From contig CALRTY020000006.1 in the NCBI GenBank assembly GCA_943371245.1, forward strand, positions 1 through 64,000: a DNA stretch of 64,000 nt, read 5' to 3'. Position 1 is the stretch's first letter. Each line of letters opens with the position of its first letter. Source of the stretch: UBA5018 sp947463165 (GTDB taxonomy: Bacteria > Cyanobacteriota > Cyanobacteriia > PCC-6307 > Cyanobiaceae). This document shows positions 1 through 8,298 of the stretch, one piece after another. Position numbers and translations under genes: made by a program. The notes below the pieces were generated by a model, which saw nothing but the letters and a program-made list of their open reading frames with translations, ran no database searches and had not been told where the DNA came from.

Positions 1-75
1 GAGCCAATCCACTCGCTGCTGGCGCCAACCAGTAGTGGTGTGGATCAACAAGCCACCAGATGGCCACCAATCCAA

Positions 76-291
76 TCAGGCGCTACCATCTATCCAAGCT
101 GCCTGAAAGGCAGACCAGGAGTGACACCTTTCCTGAAAGTCACCGCCTGTCGCCTTCAGAGAACTCAGAATACCTTCGTGGTCGACCCAACCCAGCAGCA
201 GCACAAGGGGCTTCTCAGGATCAAGGACAAAATCACCTTCCGGCTCCGGTTCCGGTGCCAGCGCCTGCAGGTGTTCATTGGGATCGGGCAT
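76..291 (-). CDS. Small hypothetical protein, possible integron cassette gene
   Basis: A 71-residue frame that I do not recognise. It is acidic at the N-terminus (EPEPEGD) and ends in an aromatic-rich stretch (SWSAFQAAW). Its ATG lies 21 bases after a GTTAGGC core (312-318, minus strand), which is the spacing expected of a cassette gene behind an attC site, and that is the main reason to keep it. No functional motif is visible. It could equally be a truncated remnant or non-coding DNA; the rest of bases 1-480 shows no other convincing gene. Confidence 0.35.
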   Translation of the reverse strand: MPDPNEHLQALAPEPEPEGDFVLDPEKPLVLLLGWVDHEGILSSLKATGGDFQERCHSWSAFQAAWIDGSA

Positions 292-311
292 GATGAAGGG
301 TTACTTGTGAT

Positions 312-485
312 GCCTAACGCTTTCTTAAGTGGTTCCGTGAACCAGTGCATGTGAGTCACTCCTTTCCGTGAACCACGGCGAACTGGCCTCGGCAGGTCTT
401 TGATAGCCCTGATCCCGCATACGGTCTCGCGACAGACCAGCTCAAGATAACCGTGGTTCACGGGTCCGATAACCACATGTTCAGT
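312..485 (-). mobile_element. attC-like site 1 (integron cassette recombination site)
   Basis: Read on the minus strand the site ends in the box GTTAGGC, a perfect match to the attC R' consensus GTTRRRY. It begins near ACTGAAC (485-479), a one-mismatch R'' box. Between them is an imperfect inverted repeat whose best arms are CCGTGAACCACGG (366-378) and CCGTGGTTCACGG (451-463), an exact 13-base inverted pair. The GCCTAACGCTTTCTTA flank is shared almost exactly with a site at 23505. The outer limits are inferred. Confidence 0.45.
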
Positions 486-488
486 ACG

Positions 489-650
489 CTACACAATGTC
501 CGCCGGACTGCGTACCCCTAGGGGGTGCAATCCAGCCACCAGGCTTTGCGGCAGCAGCGTCAGCCGGTTCCTGCCGCCCTTGCCGTCGCGCACCGTGAGC
601 TCCCGCCGCTCGAAATCCAGATCTTTCCCCCTCACCCCACACCCCCCGCA
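489..650 (-). pseudogene. Integron-integrase-like tyrosine recombinase, internal fragment
   Basis: An open stretch of 53 codons with no start codon encodes KDLDFERRELTVRDGKGG followed by RNRLTLLPQSLVAGL. This matches from memory the core strand region (VKDIDF...VRDGKGGKDR.T.LP) of integron-type tyrosine recombinases, including the catalytic-domain Lys turn. It then runs directly into LGVRSPADIV and a stop, which resembles the extreme C-terminus of the same proteins (GVRSPLD). The roughly 100 residues that normally lie between, with the H-R-H-Y catalytic residues, are missing. It is therefore an internally deleted relic. An upstream in-frame TGA (651-653) ends the similarity. Confidence 0.6.
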
Positions 651-668
651 TCAAGCAAGCCCTCCTAT

Positions 669-917
669 TCACCAAGGCGGGGCTTCATGGATACGAACCA
701 AGCCAATCACTGCTGAAACTGAATCGAGCTCGCGGGCCTGAACCTTCTCCCGGATGCGGCGCAGCAGTTGCCTGATCTCCTCTTCTGCGGAACCGAAGCC
801 GCCGGAGTGTCGCATTCTCCTCGCCTCGAAGAAGAGGGCGCAGCGAAGCTCGGTGAGCGTTTTTGCTGTGCCGTCGTTTGCAAGATCGGCACAGGCTTCG
901 AACGATCCTGCAACCTC
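669..917 (-). other. Unassigned open frame directly downstream of the HsdR remnant
   Basis: The reading frame of the HsdR remnant stays open after its TAA, up to a TGA at 669-671, encoding about 82 residues. The composition looks protein-like and helical (LTELRCALFFEARRMRHSG, then EEEIRQLLRRIREKVQA). There is no ATG near its start; an ATG occurs only internally. It may be the end of the same ancestral protein, read through a nonsense mutation, or a separate small gene with a rare start. I cannot name it. Confidence 0.25.
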
Positions 918-1545
918 TTAGCCGTTGATGCTGTGGGCGAATCGTTCCCAGTCCGAAATGTCCCCATCAGGATCAGGGATTCGGGCCAGCGTTAGCTGAT
1001 CGTTACTGAATTGCCGGTTTCCCACGTCTTCCCCTTGCTCCTCGCCTGACTCGTCTTCCGTTGCGCTGACACTATCAACCTCGACGGCTGCCCTCTCCCT
1101 GAGCCCCTCCCACAGCCCCGCCTGGTTCAGCAGCAAGTCCATAAGGTTCAACTGCAGGGCGGCGTTGTTCAGGGCCTTGCTGGCCATGGCGGGGTGGGCA
1201 TCGAGCGCGTTGATGATTGCGTTGGTGAGCTCGCTCTGCAGCTCGGCAGAGTTGGCGAACTGCTCCTTGCTGCTGCTCGCCGCCTGTTGCTGTAGCAGTT
1301 CGGATTCGAGCAGCTGGCCCTTAAGAACGTTGTTTACGTAAACCAGCTTGTCGGAGTCAGTCAGCTGGCCCTCGAAGAGATAGTTGAGCCTACAGATTAT
1401 GGCATCGATCAGGGTCTTGTGTTGGTTCTGCACCTGGCGGCGGCCGAACTCCACCAGGGGCAGTAGCCGCTTGCAAAAAATCGAGCGCTTCTCCACAGCC
1501 CTGCTGCCGTAGTCGAAAATCTGGCTACGGGGTGAGGGCGTTCAA
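918..1545 (-). pseudogene. hsdR: Type I restriction enzyme R subunit, C-terminal remnant
   Basis: The frame begins after an in-frame TGA near 1546 and encodes FDYGSRAVEKRSIFCKRLLP, then DSDKLVYVNNVLKGQLLESE, QQQAASSSKEQFANSAELQ and LDAHPAMASKALNN. These correspond, from memory of the family, to the helical C-terminal domain of HsdR (EKR..F.KRLLPLLEFGRE; QAANNTKEQFANSPDL; ALDAH..MS.QAL). The ATPase/translocase and nuclease domains (roughly 800 residues) are absent, and there is no HsdM or HsdS. If translated from the GTG at 1496 it would give 192 residues. The last 50 residues are acidic and unlike the family. This is a dead fragment of a lost restriction system. Confidence 0.75.
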
Positions 1546-1613
1546 CTCGTGTTCTGCTTGCTGGCTGCGGCATCTGCACGGCCATCCGCATATAGCAGCG
1601 CCAGCTGCGCCCT

Positions 1614-1823
1614 TCAGCTGCTCAGCACCGCCACCACCACCGCTGCGATCGCGAGGATCACCGCGCCCATCACCAGGCCTGCCGCCACATTGCCCTTGCG
1701 GATCTCGGCCCGGTAGTCGGTGGGCGATAGCGCATCAAACAGCTGCACCCCGGCATAGATGAGGATTACTCCCAGGAACGACCAGCCGATCGTCAGCAGC
1801 ACCTGGAGCAGCGGTTTGACCAT
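1614..1823 (-). CDS. DUF350 family small membrane protein
   Basis: A 69-residue protein of two membrane segments (VLLTIGWSFLGVILIYAGV and GLVMGAVILAIAAVVVAV) joined by a short polar loop with TDYRAEIRKGN. This is the single-repeat layout of DUF350. The ATG at 1823 is chosen because upstream codons in the same frame read as the complement of the neighbouring gene. It is divergent from a secreted hypothetical and a membrane-anchored spermidine-synthase-like gene; DUF350 proteins often sit beside such genes, so a shared envelope role is plausible but inferred. Confidence 0.75.
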   Translation of the reverse strand: MVKPLLQVLLTIGWSFLGVILIYAGVQLFDALSPTDYRAEIRKGNVAAGLVMGAVILAIAAVVVAVLSS

Positions 1824-2670
1824 CGCCTCAACCAACAAGGAGCCCCAAGCTACGGAGCTGATCCGCTGGCCCCGCTGGTGCAGCCTGCTGCCGCTGGTGC
1901 CCCTGCTGGTGTTAGCAGCCTCCGCCCTTGAGCCAGAGCGGCGGCTGGTGATCGCCCTCAGCCCGAAACAGCCGGCCCTCAGCGACCCCTTCCCGCTCAC
2001 AATCGGCCCGCTGGGCAGCCCCCTGATCAGCCTGCAGGCCAGGCTTCCCGCCAACAGCTCCCTGGTGCTTGCAGCCGAACTGCTCGATCCCCGGGGCGCC
2101 GTGGCCCTGCAGCTGAACCAGCAGGCCTGGCGTCAGAGCGGCAGCTGGCAAGAGCAGGGCGAAACCGGCAGCTGGGAGGAAAACGAAACCGAAGCGCAGC
2201 TCTCATTCCGTCCCCAGCGCAGCGGCAGCCACCGCCTGCGGCTCACCGCAGCAGAGCTACTAAACGAGGCCAACCAACCGCTGCAAACAATTATTGAAGT
2301 TCAGGTCCAGATTCGCCAGCACAGCGTCGATGCACCGCTGCTCTGGTTCACAGCAGGCATAACCCAAGCAATGGTCTCAATCCTGAGCTCCTCCGTCTAC
2401 GGCGGCTGGCGGCGCAGGCAGGTGTGGATGGGGCCTGTGATGCCGCTGGAGCGCCGCCTGATCCTGGCGCTCACGATCACGGCGGTGGGAGTAAGCACCA
2501 CCAATGCAGTCACCCGCCCGCTGCTCTACCGCCTCGGCCAGGAAGGCACCCCCAGCGCCCCCTCCGTCGTGAGTTACGGCGGCTTCTATCGCAATGGAAT
2601 CTGGGTGAGCCAGGCCCCCACCCGCGACTGGTGGCGCTTCCAGGGCCGCGGGCCGGGTTCGGCCAAGTGA
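1759..2670 (+). CDS. Secreted or membrane-anchored hypothetical protein
   Basis: A frame of up to 303 residues. A hydrophobic signal-like segment (LLPLVPLLVLAASAL) at about residues 43-57 precedes an extracytoplasmic domain of predicted beta strands (SFRPQRSGSHRLRLTAAELL). Two hydrophobic stretches follow towards the C-terminus (residues about 195-210 and 232-250). The true start is probably downstream of 1759, since the first 22 codons overlap the divergent DUF350 gene; a TTG at 1816 or CTG at 1858 behind an AAGGAG would fit. The stop overlaps the GTG of the next gene by four bases, indicating translational coupling. I do not recognise the family. Confidence 0.65.
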   Translation: MRITPRNDQPIVSSTWSSGLTIASTNKEPQATELIRWPRWCSLLPLVPLLVLAASALEPERRLVIALSPKQPALSDPFPLTIGPLGSPLISLQARLPANSSLVLAAELLDPRGAVALQLNQQAWRQSGSWQEQGETGSWEENETEAQLSFRPQRSGSHRLRLTAAELLNEANQPLQTIIEVQVQIRQHSVDAPLLWFTAGITQAMVSILSSSVYGGWRRRQVWMGPVMPLERRLILALTITAVGVSTTNAVTRPLLYRLGQEGTPSAPSVVSYGGFYRNGIWVSQAPTRDWWRFQGRGPGSAK

Positions 2671-4226
2671 GCGCAACTGAGCAGTGCGCCGGCGGCTCCA
2701 CACTCACGCCCCTGCAGGTGCGGGTGTTGCTCGCCACGGCGGCCCTCTCCTCCAGCGTGGGGCTGGTGCTGGAGCTGATGCTCGTTACCCAGGCCAGCTA
2801 CCTGCTCGGCGATGCCGCCCTGGCCACCGGCGTGGTGATCGGCAGCTTCCTCGCCGCCATGGGGCTCGGGGCCTGGCTGAGCCAGTTCATCACCGGTGGC
2901 GCCCAGCCGCAACAGGCTCTGCTGCGCAGCTTCCTGCTGGTGGAGCTGTGCCTGGCGCCCCTCTGCCTGCTGGCACCCCTGGCCCTGTTCGCCCTGTTCA
3001 GCGCCGATGGCCCCGTGTGGCTGGCCCTGGTGGTGTTCACCCTGCTGGTGGGGGTGCTGGGGGGCATGGAGGTGCCGCTGCTCACCCGGCTGCTGGAAAC
3101 CCAGCAGCATCTGCGCAAGGCCCTGGCCCGGGTGCTGGCGCTCGACTACTTCGGTGCGCTGGTCGGTTCGCTGCTGTTCCCGCTGCTGCTGCTGCCCTGG
3201 TTCGGGCTGCTGCCCACGGCGGCGCTGCTGGCGCTGATCCCGCTGGCCAACAGCGCCCTGCTCTGCTGGCTGTTTCCCGTCTGTCGCCGCTGGCGCTGGC
3301 CGCTCACGATCGCCTGGCCCCTGGCCGCCCTGGGGGCTTCGCTGGTGGTTCCACTCGGCGATCGCATCGAGGATTCGCTCTACGACGATCCCGTGGTTGG
3401 CCGCCAGCAGACCCGCCACCAGCGGATCGTGCTCACCCGCCGCAGCAACGATCTGCGCCTGTTCCTAGACGGCAACCTCCAGTTCTCCAGCCTCGATGAA
3501 TACCGCTACCACGAGGCGCTCGTGCATCCGGCCCTGGCCCTGCACCCGCAACCGCGGCGGGTGCTGGTGCTGGGGGCCGGCGATGGGCTGGCGGTGCGGG
3601 AGGTGCTGCGCTGGCCGAGTATCACGCGCATCGATCTGGTGGAACTCGATGGCGAGATGCTGCGGCTCGCCCGCCGCCATCCCATCCTGCGCCGCCTGAA
3701 CGGCGGCAGCCTCGACAACCCCCGCGTGCATGTGCATGTAGGCGATGCCTTCCAGCTGGTGCGCCATCTGGATGAACGCTTCGATGTGGTGATCGCCGAC
3801 TTCCCCGATGCAGCCACCGCACCGCTCGCCCGCCTCTACAGCGTCACCTTTTACGGGCGGCTGCTAGGGCGACTGGCCCCCGATGGCCTGCTGGTCACCC
3901 AGGCCTCCACCCCTTTCTTTGCACCAAAGGTGATGGCCTCAATCCGGGCCACCCTGGCGGAATTGCATCTGCACAACCGCCCCTACAGCGTGGATGTACC
4001 TAGCTTCGGGCCCTGGGGTTTCGTAATCGCCCATCGCCCTGGCCTCAGCCTGAACGCCCGGGCGCTGCCATTTCGTGGTCGCTGGATCGACGACACCCAG
4101 CTGCAGCGCCTATTCAGCCTGCCCCGGGATCTGCAACCCCCAGCAAACCAAACCGTGCTGCCCAACCGCCTATCGCGGCCGGTGCTGGCCGACTACCAGC
4201 GCCAGGGCATCTGGCGCCAGAATTGA
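2667..4226 (+). CDS. Membrane-anchored spermidine synthase-like aminopropyltransferase
   Basis: A 519-residue protein. Residues 1-215 form about seven hydrophobic segments, a membrane domain like that fused to some polyamine synthases. The C-terminal half is a Rossmann methyltransferase-like fold with LVLGAGDGLAVREVLRWP and the acidic strand end DLVELDGEML, then a VGDAFQ turn and VVIADFPD. These match the decarboxy-SAM and polyamine binding regions of the SpeE family. The usual catalytic D..DP reads DFPDAA, so substrate may differ. The GTG at 2667 is chosen by its 4-base overlap with the upstream stop and by the family N-terminus. The DUF350 gene and a secreted hypothetical are its neighbours. 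Confidence 0.8.
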   Translation: MSATEQCAGGSTLTPLQVRVLLATAALSSSVGLVLELMLVTQASYLLGDAALATGVVIGSFLAAMGLGAWLSQFITGGAQPQQALLRSFLLVELCLAPLCLLAPLALFALFSADGPVWLALVVFTLLVGVLGGMEVPLLTRLLETQQHLRKALARVLALDYFGALVGSLLFPLLLLPWFGLLPTAALLALIPLANSALLCWLFPVCRRWRWPLTIAWPLAALGASLVVPLGDRIEDSLYDDPVVGRQQTRHQRIVLTRRSNDLRLFLDGNLQFSSLDEYRYHEALVHPALALHPQPRRVLVLGAGDGLAVREVLRWPSITRIDLVELDGEMLRLARRHPILRRLNGGSLDNPRVHVHVGDAFQLVRHLDERFDVVIADFPDAATAPLARLYSVTFYGRLLGRLAPDGLLVTQASTPFFAPKVMASIRATLAELHLHNRPYSVDVPSFGPWGFVIAHRPGLSLNARALPFRGRWIDDTQLQRLFSLPRDLQPPANQTVLPNRLSRPVLADYQRQGIWRQN

Positions 4227-4264
4227 ATTACCACCGATCGATCGTATTTGCCGTGATTAAGGCA

Positions 4265-4570
4265 TTAGATCGGCAACCGCCCAGCACCCCAGCTGCGTCC
4301 CCTTGCCCAGGTGCGCCGACAAACGGCCCCTGCCCGTTTCGCCACTTCCATATCTTCCGCAGCCAGCTCACTCGCCGCCTGTGCGGGGGAGTGAAGCAGG
4401 GGGTGGTACCTCAGCCGTTCACAGGCCAGGGCGAGATACACCTCCGGCCATGCTCTCCAAAGCAGCAGGCTGTTGTCTGATGAGCCGGATACGATGCGCC
4501 GGCCATCGGGGCTGAACGCCACCGAGTTCACCATCTCGGTGTGGCCCTGAAGCGGCGAGCCGTCCAATCA
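4265..4570 (-). pseudogene. WD40 repeat protein, C-terminal remnant
   Basis: The frame starts with one complete WD40 blade end (GHTEMVNSVAFSPDGRRIVS, then SGSSDNSLLLW) and continues into a tail with ALACERLRYHPLL, which resembles the tail found after the last blade in many cyanobacterial WD40 proteins. All other blades and any N-terminal effector domain are missing and no start codon precedes it. It is the end of a much larger gene. The remaining 380 bases to 4954 contain no gene that I can support. Confidence 0.65.
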
Positions 4571-4954
4571 GCGCTATTGATAACAGCCAGTTCACTTAAG
4601 GAGCTTGCCCAAAATCGTCGCATCTCCCCAAATCGCATCTCCTCATGGCGCTGGCGGGCGCCACAAAAGGCCCTGGTCGGCGGCAACCCCTCTGGCTCAC
4701 CTGCTGGCACGCCATCTTGCCCGCCATCAGCAAGCCCTCAGGCCAGGCTGATCGCCTTTTGAGCGAATCTAAATCCAAGCGCCAGCGGGGCTAAAGAGAT
4801 TCTGGGAAACCGCCCTTCCCAGGACCCTGCCAGCCAAAAACCACTGCAGCGTCAAAAGTCCACTCACCTTGGCCAAGGCTGTCCACAGCTTCCCTAATTC
4901 CAAACACTAATGTATAAAGTTTGCCGAGAAAATCCCTGAACAGAAGCAACAGCT

Positions 4955-6184
4955 TTACTGGAAACCAACGTTACTGCCAACCAACGCCGCTGACTCTGAC
5001 TCTGACTCTGGCGCTGGCACTGGCACCGCCAACCGCCGGGCCCAGAACGGATGGCTTGCAAAACGTTGCGGCCCGGCGTAGGTGGCCTGCAAATGGGCGC
5101 GATAGCGGCAGTAAACCGCCTCCAGTTCCGCTATGTAAGCCGCTTGCGGCTGGGCCTGGCCGGCGAATTGGCGATCGATGGCATTGGCGACGCCCTCGGC
5201 AGAAGCAAGGGCATGGAACAACCCCTGGGAGGCGATTGGATCAAAGGCGATGGCGGCATCGCCCACGGCATAGAAGCCATCGATGGTCGCCAGGGCCGCC
5301 AAATCCAGCACTGCACTGCCGGCAGGGCGCCCATGCACCAGCGAGTCCAGAGCAAACCCAGCCTCGGCTGGCAAAACCTCGGCCAGCAGCGGCTGCCGGC
5401 GGGCCTTGGCGAGCAGGGCTGGCAAATGACGCAGCGAGCTGAGTTCGGGGTCGTGGCCATCGAGATGGAAGGCCAGCACTCGCTGGCCGCAGGGCAGGCG
5501 CACGCTGTACCACCAGCCGTTGGCGTCGGCGCAGAGGCGGGTGCAGCGGTCCTGGTCGTGGGAGACAGCGGGCAGGTGGGTGTAGAGGCAGATCAGGGCG
5601 TCGTCCTGGCGGCGCACCAGCCCCAGGCGCCGGGCCATGGAACCGCTGCGGCCGCTGGCGTCGATCAACACCGGGGCTCGCTGGCCCTGGCTCAGCCCCA
5701 GGGAGCGCAGCTGCCAATGGCCGTCCAAACGGCAGACATCCAGCCGCCCGCAGCCCTCTTGCAACACCGCGCCGGCTTTGAGGGCAGCGGCCCGCAGGCT
5801 GGCATCAAAGCGCAAACGATCTAGATGCCAGCCGGGTCCACTGGGGTCGCGCAGGGGGTCGAACCACACGGGCGCCGGATAATCCCAGCTGGCCACCATG
5901 GCCGTGCGCTCGGCATGGCCATCGGCAAGAAAGCGCTCAAAAATGCCAAACCGCCGCAGCAGGGTCTGGGCGGCGCCGGGCAGCGATTCGCCAATGGCCG
6001 GTGCCCCATGGGGCGCCAAGTCTTCCCCGTAGGCCGATGCCCTGTCTTGTGACGAGAGCCTGGCCCGCTCCAGCAGCAGCACGCGATAGCGGGGCCGCAA
6101 CCGGCAGGCCAGGGCCGCACCGGCCGGGCCGGCGCCCACCACGATTACGTCCCAATTGATCTGATCAGAGATGCTCGGGGCCAT
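4955..6184 (-). CDS. LodB/GoxB-like FAD-dependent maturase of a CTQ oxidase
   Basis: A 409-residue flavoprotein. The FAD-binding GxGxxG lies at residues 17-22 (VIVVGAGPAGAALA), a second FAD contact is GDAAIAFDPIASQGL near residue 320, and the middle carries a DASGRSGSMARRLG strand typical of tryptophan-halogenase-like monooxygenases. It starts 17 bases after the stop of the LodA-like gene. LodB/GoxB flavoproteins are required to build the cysteine tryptophylquinone cofactor in their partner, so the pairing gives the function. The C-terminus ends in a Glu-Ser run encoded by a short tandem repeat (about 4994-5013). Identification rests on the pairing plus FAD motifs. Confidence 0.8.
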   Translation of the reverse strand: MAPSISDQINWDVIVVGAGPAGAALACRLRPRYRVLLLERARLSSQDRASAYGEDLAPHGAPAIGESLPGAAQTLLRRFGIFERFLADGHAERTAMVASWDYPAPVWFDPLRDPSGPGWHLDRLRFDASLRAAALKAGAVLQEGCGRLDVCRLDGHWQLRSLGLSQGQRAPVLIDASGRSGSMARRLGLVRRQDDALICLYTHLPAVSHDQDRCTRLCADANGWWYSVRLPCGQRVLAFHLDGHDPELSSLRHLPALLAKARRQPLLAEVLPAEAGFALDSLVHGRPAGSAVLDLAALATIDGFYAVGDAAIAFDPIASQGLFHALASAEGVANAIDRQFAGQAQPQAAYIAELEAVYCRYRAHLQATYAGPQRFASHPFWARRLAVPVPAPESESESAALVGSNVGFQ

Positions 6185-6201
6185 GGCAGCCGCCCCGGCG
6201 C

Positions 6202-8139
6202 CTACTCGGGTTTGGGGGTGCCGAGCCTGGCCACCCGGCGCAGCTCGCGATCCGTATCCAGCCGCTCCTCGGCTGTCATCGCGATGCCGCCGCGGTCGGA
6301 CACCTGCATCTGGGGCGGGAAATCCGGGTCGGCAGCTACACCTGGTTGCACCAGCACAATTCCCTGCTGATCGAAATCGTCGATCATCGTTTCCAGCTGC
6401 TGTTGATAGCCCACCCCCAGGGTGTTATCCCAGTCGAAGCGCTCGTTGAAGGCCGCCAGCCGCTCCTGGCGTGGCAGGGAAGTATCGATCACCTTGTGGT
6501 AATTGGCCTCGGTGAGCACCTGATTGGGCACCCTTGCCGGCCAGAAGGTGGGCAGGTAGGGGTCGTAGCTGGGGTCGTAGCCGGAGCGGCAACTGGCGGT
6601 GTCGGTTTGCCAGGGGAGCGCCATCCAGCGGCTGATCGAACCAGGGAACTGACCGTATAGCGGACCGTTGTAGGAGTTGGCCTCGGCTGGGGTGAGGGTG
6701 GAGCCGTAGTCGGGCTCGGGATCGTCCTTGGCGCGATGGCGCCAGCGGTAGGGTTCCTGGTACATGGTGGCGTGACGCACCGGCCAGGTCATCTCGCAGC
6801 CGGGGTGGAAGGCATCGGCCAGACAAAACTCCAGGGCGGCCCGATCCAGCATCGCCGGCTGTTCCGCTAGAGGCAACTGCTCAATCAACTGCGGCGAGAC
6901 AGCCTCCGGATCGTAATCGGCCACAAATTGGCCATCGGCCCAGTACTGCAACAGGGCCAGTTGGGTGGGGGTGAGCGAATTCATCGCCCGGGGAATCGGC
7001 GGCATGGGGACATCCATCGCATCGCCATAAATCCAGGGCCAGGGCTTCAAGGAGGCGTCCCCATCTGAAGGGTTGCGGAAAGCATTGGCCACGGTGCGGC
7101 GCAGTTCCGCGTAGGTGTTGCCTGGCTCAGACAACTTGGCCAAATAAGCCGGCTGCAAAAAATGCTGGGGCATGCCATAGCCGAAACCGGCGGCAAAGCC
7201 CGCATTCATCCACTGCAGATCGCACATCGCCTTGAAGATCGGCAGCAGATCGCGCTGAAAAGAGGGCCTGGTGGGCGCCGGCAATTGCCCCGCCTGGATG
7301 GCCAGGTCTGTCATCAGCGCATACATGGTGCGCACTGATTTCTGCTGCGGGCCGTAGTTGGGAGGGGCCACCACCACCCAGGCCGGCGCCACCTCAATCT
7401 GGCGCCCATACAGACGCAGGCTGGCGCTCACCGGCCCATCGCTGGTGTCGTCGTACCAGCCGTCATTGTTGGCAAAGGTGGTGGGCGGCTTGCCGTCATA
7501 GGAGGCCGATTTGCCCTGGCCGCCAAACACCTGCAGGCGGCCGCAGTCATCGGTGCGCAGCTCCCCGAGCGGCACCGGAATGCCGAAACAGCTGCCGCCA
7601 GTGAATTGATATGCGTCGCCCTGGGCGCCGGGAACATCAATGCTGCGGGGCCCCGGCCTGATCGCCAGGCTGGAGCGTTCCTTTACGGAGGCGTTGCGGC
7701 GGGTGGAGGCAGGCGCGGTAGCGGCCTCAGGAATGTCGAGGGCCAGCTCGAAGTTGTACCAGGCGGCCTTGTGGTTGGCGAGTTCCACGGTCCAGCAGAT
7801 CTCCGTGTCTGCCTCCATGCACAGCTCGCGCACCACGCGGCCGGCGCCGTCATAGCCGTAAATGCGGAATTGGGCCACCTCCCGCTTCAGGGCACCGGTG
7901 CTGTCGCGATAGTTCTGGGCCGGCAGCGGCGCCGGATCCACCACCTGGGGACCGATATAAAAGCCGTCAGGCTGGCGCGAATTGCCAACCCGTGCGATGC
8001 CGATCGAGGGATGAATCTTGGCATAAACGATGGTTGCATCCTGGCAACTGCCGTCACCGGTGCCGCTGCTCTCACCCATGGCCTTAACCCTGGCTAGCTG
8101 ATTGCTGGGGGCAATTCTCAATGGAGCCCGCTGGGCCAC
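6202..8139 (-). CDS. LodA/GoxA family cysteine tryptophylquinone amino-acid oxidase
   Basis: A protein of up to 645 residues. The N-terminal IHPSIGIARVGNS (residues 42-54) is the family hallmark. The C-terminal half has FHPGCEMTWPVRH (444-456) and MALPWQTDTASC (506-517), which contain the likely cross-linked Cys448 (or Cys439) and Trp510. In LodA the cofactor joins Cys516 and Trp581, a similar distance. Known members oxidise the lysine epsilon-amino group or glycine, releasing hydrogen peroxide; the substrate here cannot be read. The GTG at 8139 gives a 20-residue extension; ATG at 8079 is an alternative. No signal peptide is evident. It forms an operon with the flavoprotein downstream, and attC-like site 2 lies upstream. 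Confidence 0.85.
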   Translation of the reverse strand: MAQRAPLRIAPSNQLARVKAMGESSGTGDGSCQDATIVYAKIHPSIGIARVGNSRQPDGFYIGPQVVDPAPLPAQNYRDSTGALKREVAQFRIYGYDGAGRVVRELCMEADTEICWTVELANHKAAWYNFELALDIPEAATAPASTRRNASVKERSSLAIRPGPRSIDVPGAQGDAYQFTGGSCFGIPVPLGELRTDDCGRLQVFGGQGKSASYDGKPPTTFANNDGWYDDTSDGPVSASLRLYGRQIEVAPAWVVVAPPNYGPQQKSVRTMYALMTDLAIQAGQLPAPTRPSFQRDLLPIFKAMCDLQWMNAGFAAGFGYGMPQHFLQPAYLAKLSEPGNTYAELRRTVANAFRNPSDGDASLKPWPWIYGDAMDVPMPPIPRAMNSLTPTQLALLQYWADGQFVADYDPEAVSPQLIEQLPLAEQPAMLDRAALEFCLADAFHPGCEMTWPVRHATMYQEPYRWRHRAKDDPEPDYGSTLTPAEANSYNGPLYGQFPGSISRWMALPWQTDTASCRSGYDPSYDPYLPTFWPARVPNQVLTEANYHKVIDTSLPRQERLAAFNERFDWDNTLGVGYQQQLETMIDDFDQQGIVLVQPGVAADPDFPPQMQVSDRGGIAMTAEERLDTDRELRRVARLGTPKPE

Positions 8140-8189
8140 TGTCGCTTAAGTTGTGATTTGTAATTGATAAGCCTGGAGGGGGGTGTGGC

Positions 8190-8280
8190 GGCTAACGCTG
8201 CTCCTGAGTGGCAGGCAAAGAGCCTGGGGTGGACCAGCAGAAAGTGGTGGTGGCCTATCTAATAGAGGGCCTCGTTAGGC
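8190..8280 (-). mobile_element. attC-like site 2
   Basis: On the minus strand the element starts with GCCTAAC (8280-8274; R'' consensus RYYYAAC, exact) and ends with GTTAGCC (8196-8190; one mismatch to GTTRRRY). The two halves are imperfectly complementary: GCCTAACGAGGCCCTC pairs with the reverse complement of the other end, GGCTAACGCTGCTCCT. About 80 bases in the middle closely resemble the element at 22384-22475, including CCTGAGTGGCAGGC and GGTGGTGGCCT. It separates the broken receiver-like gene from the LodA-like operon on the same strand. Confidence 0.6.
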
Positions 8281-8298
8281 GGCAAGACGCTAATTTCC

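Noticed and set aside
989..996. AGCGTTAG word resembling an attC core
   Set aside because: It lies inside the HsdR remnant coding frame, the box GTTAGCT has a mismatch, and no cassette start follows it.
2586..3419. A 277-codon minus-strand frame opposite the spermidine-synthase-like gene
   Set aside because: Its composition is low-complexity Gln, Gly and Pro typical of antisense frames in GC-rich genes; the plus strand carries clear family motifs.
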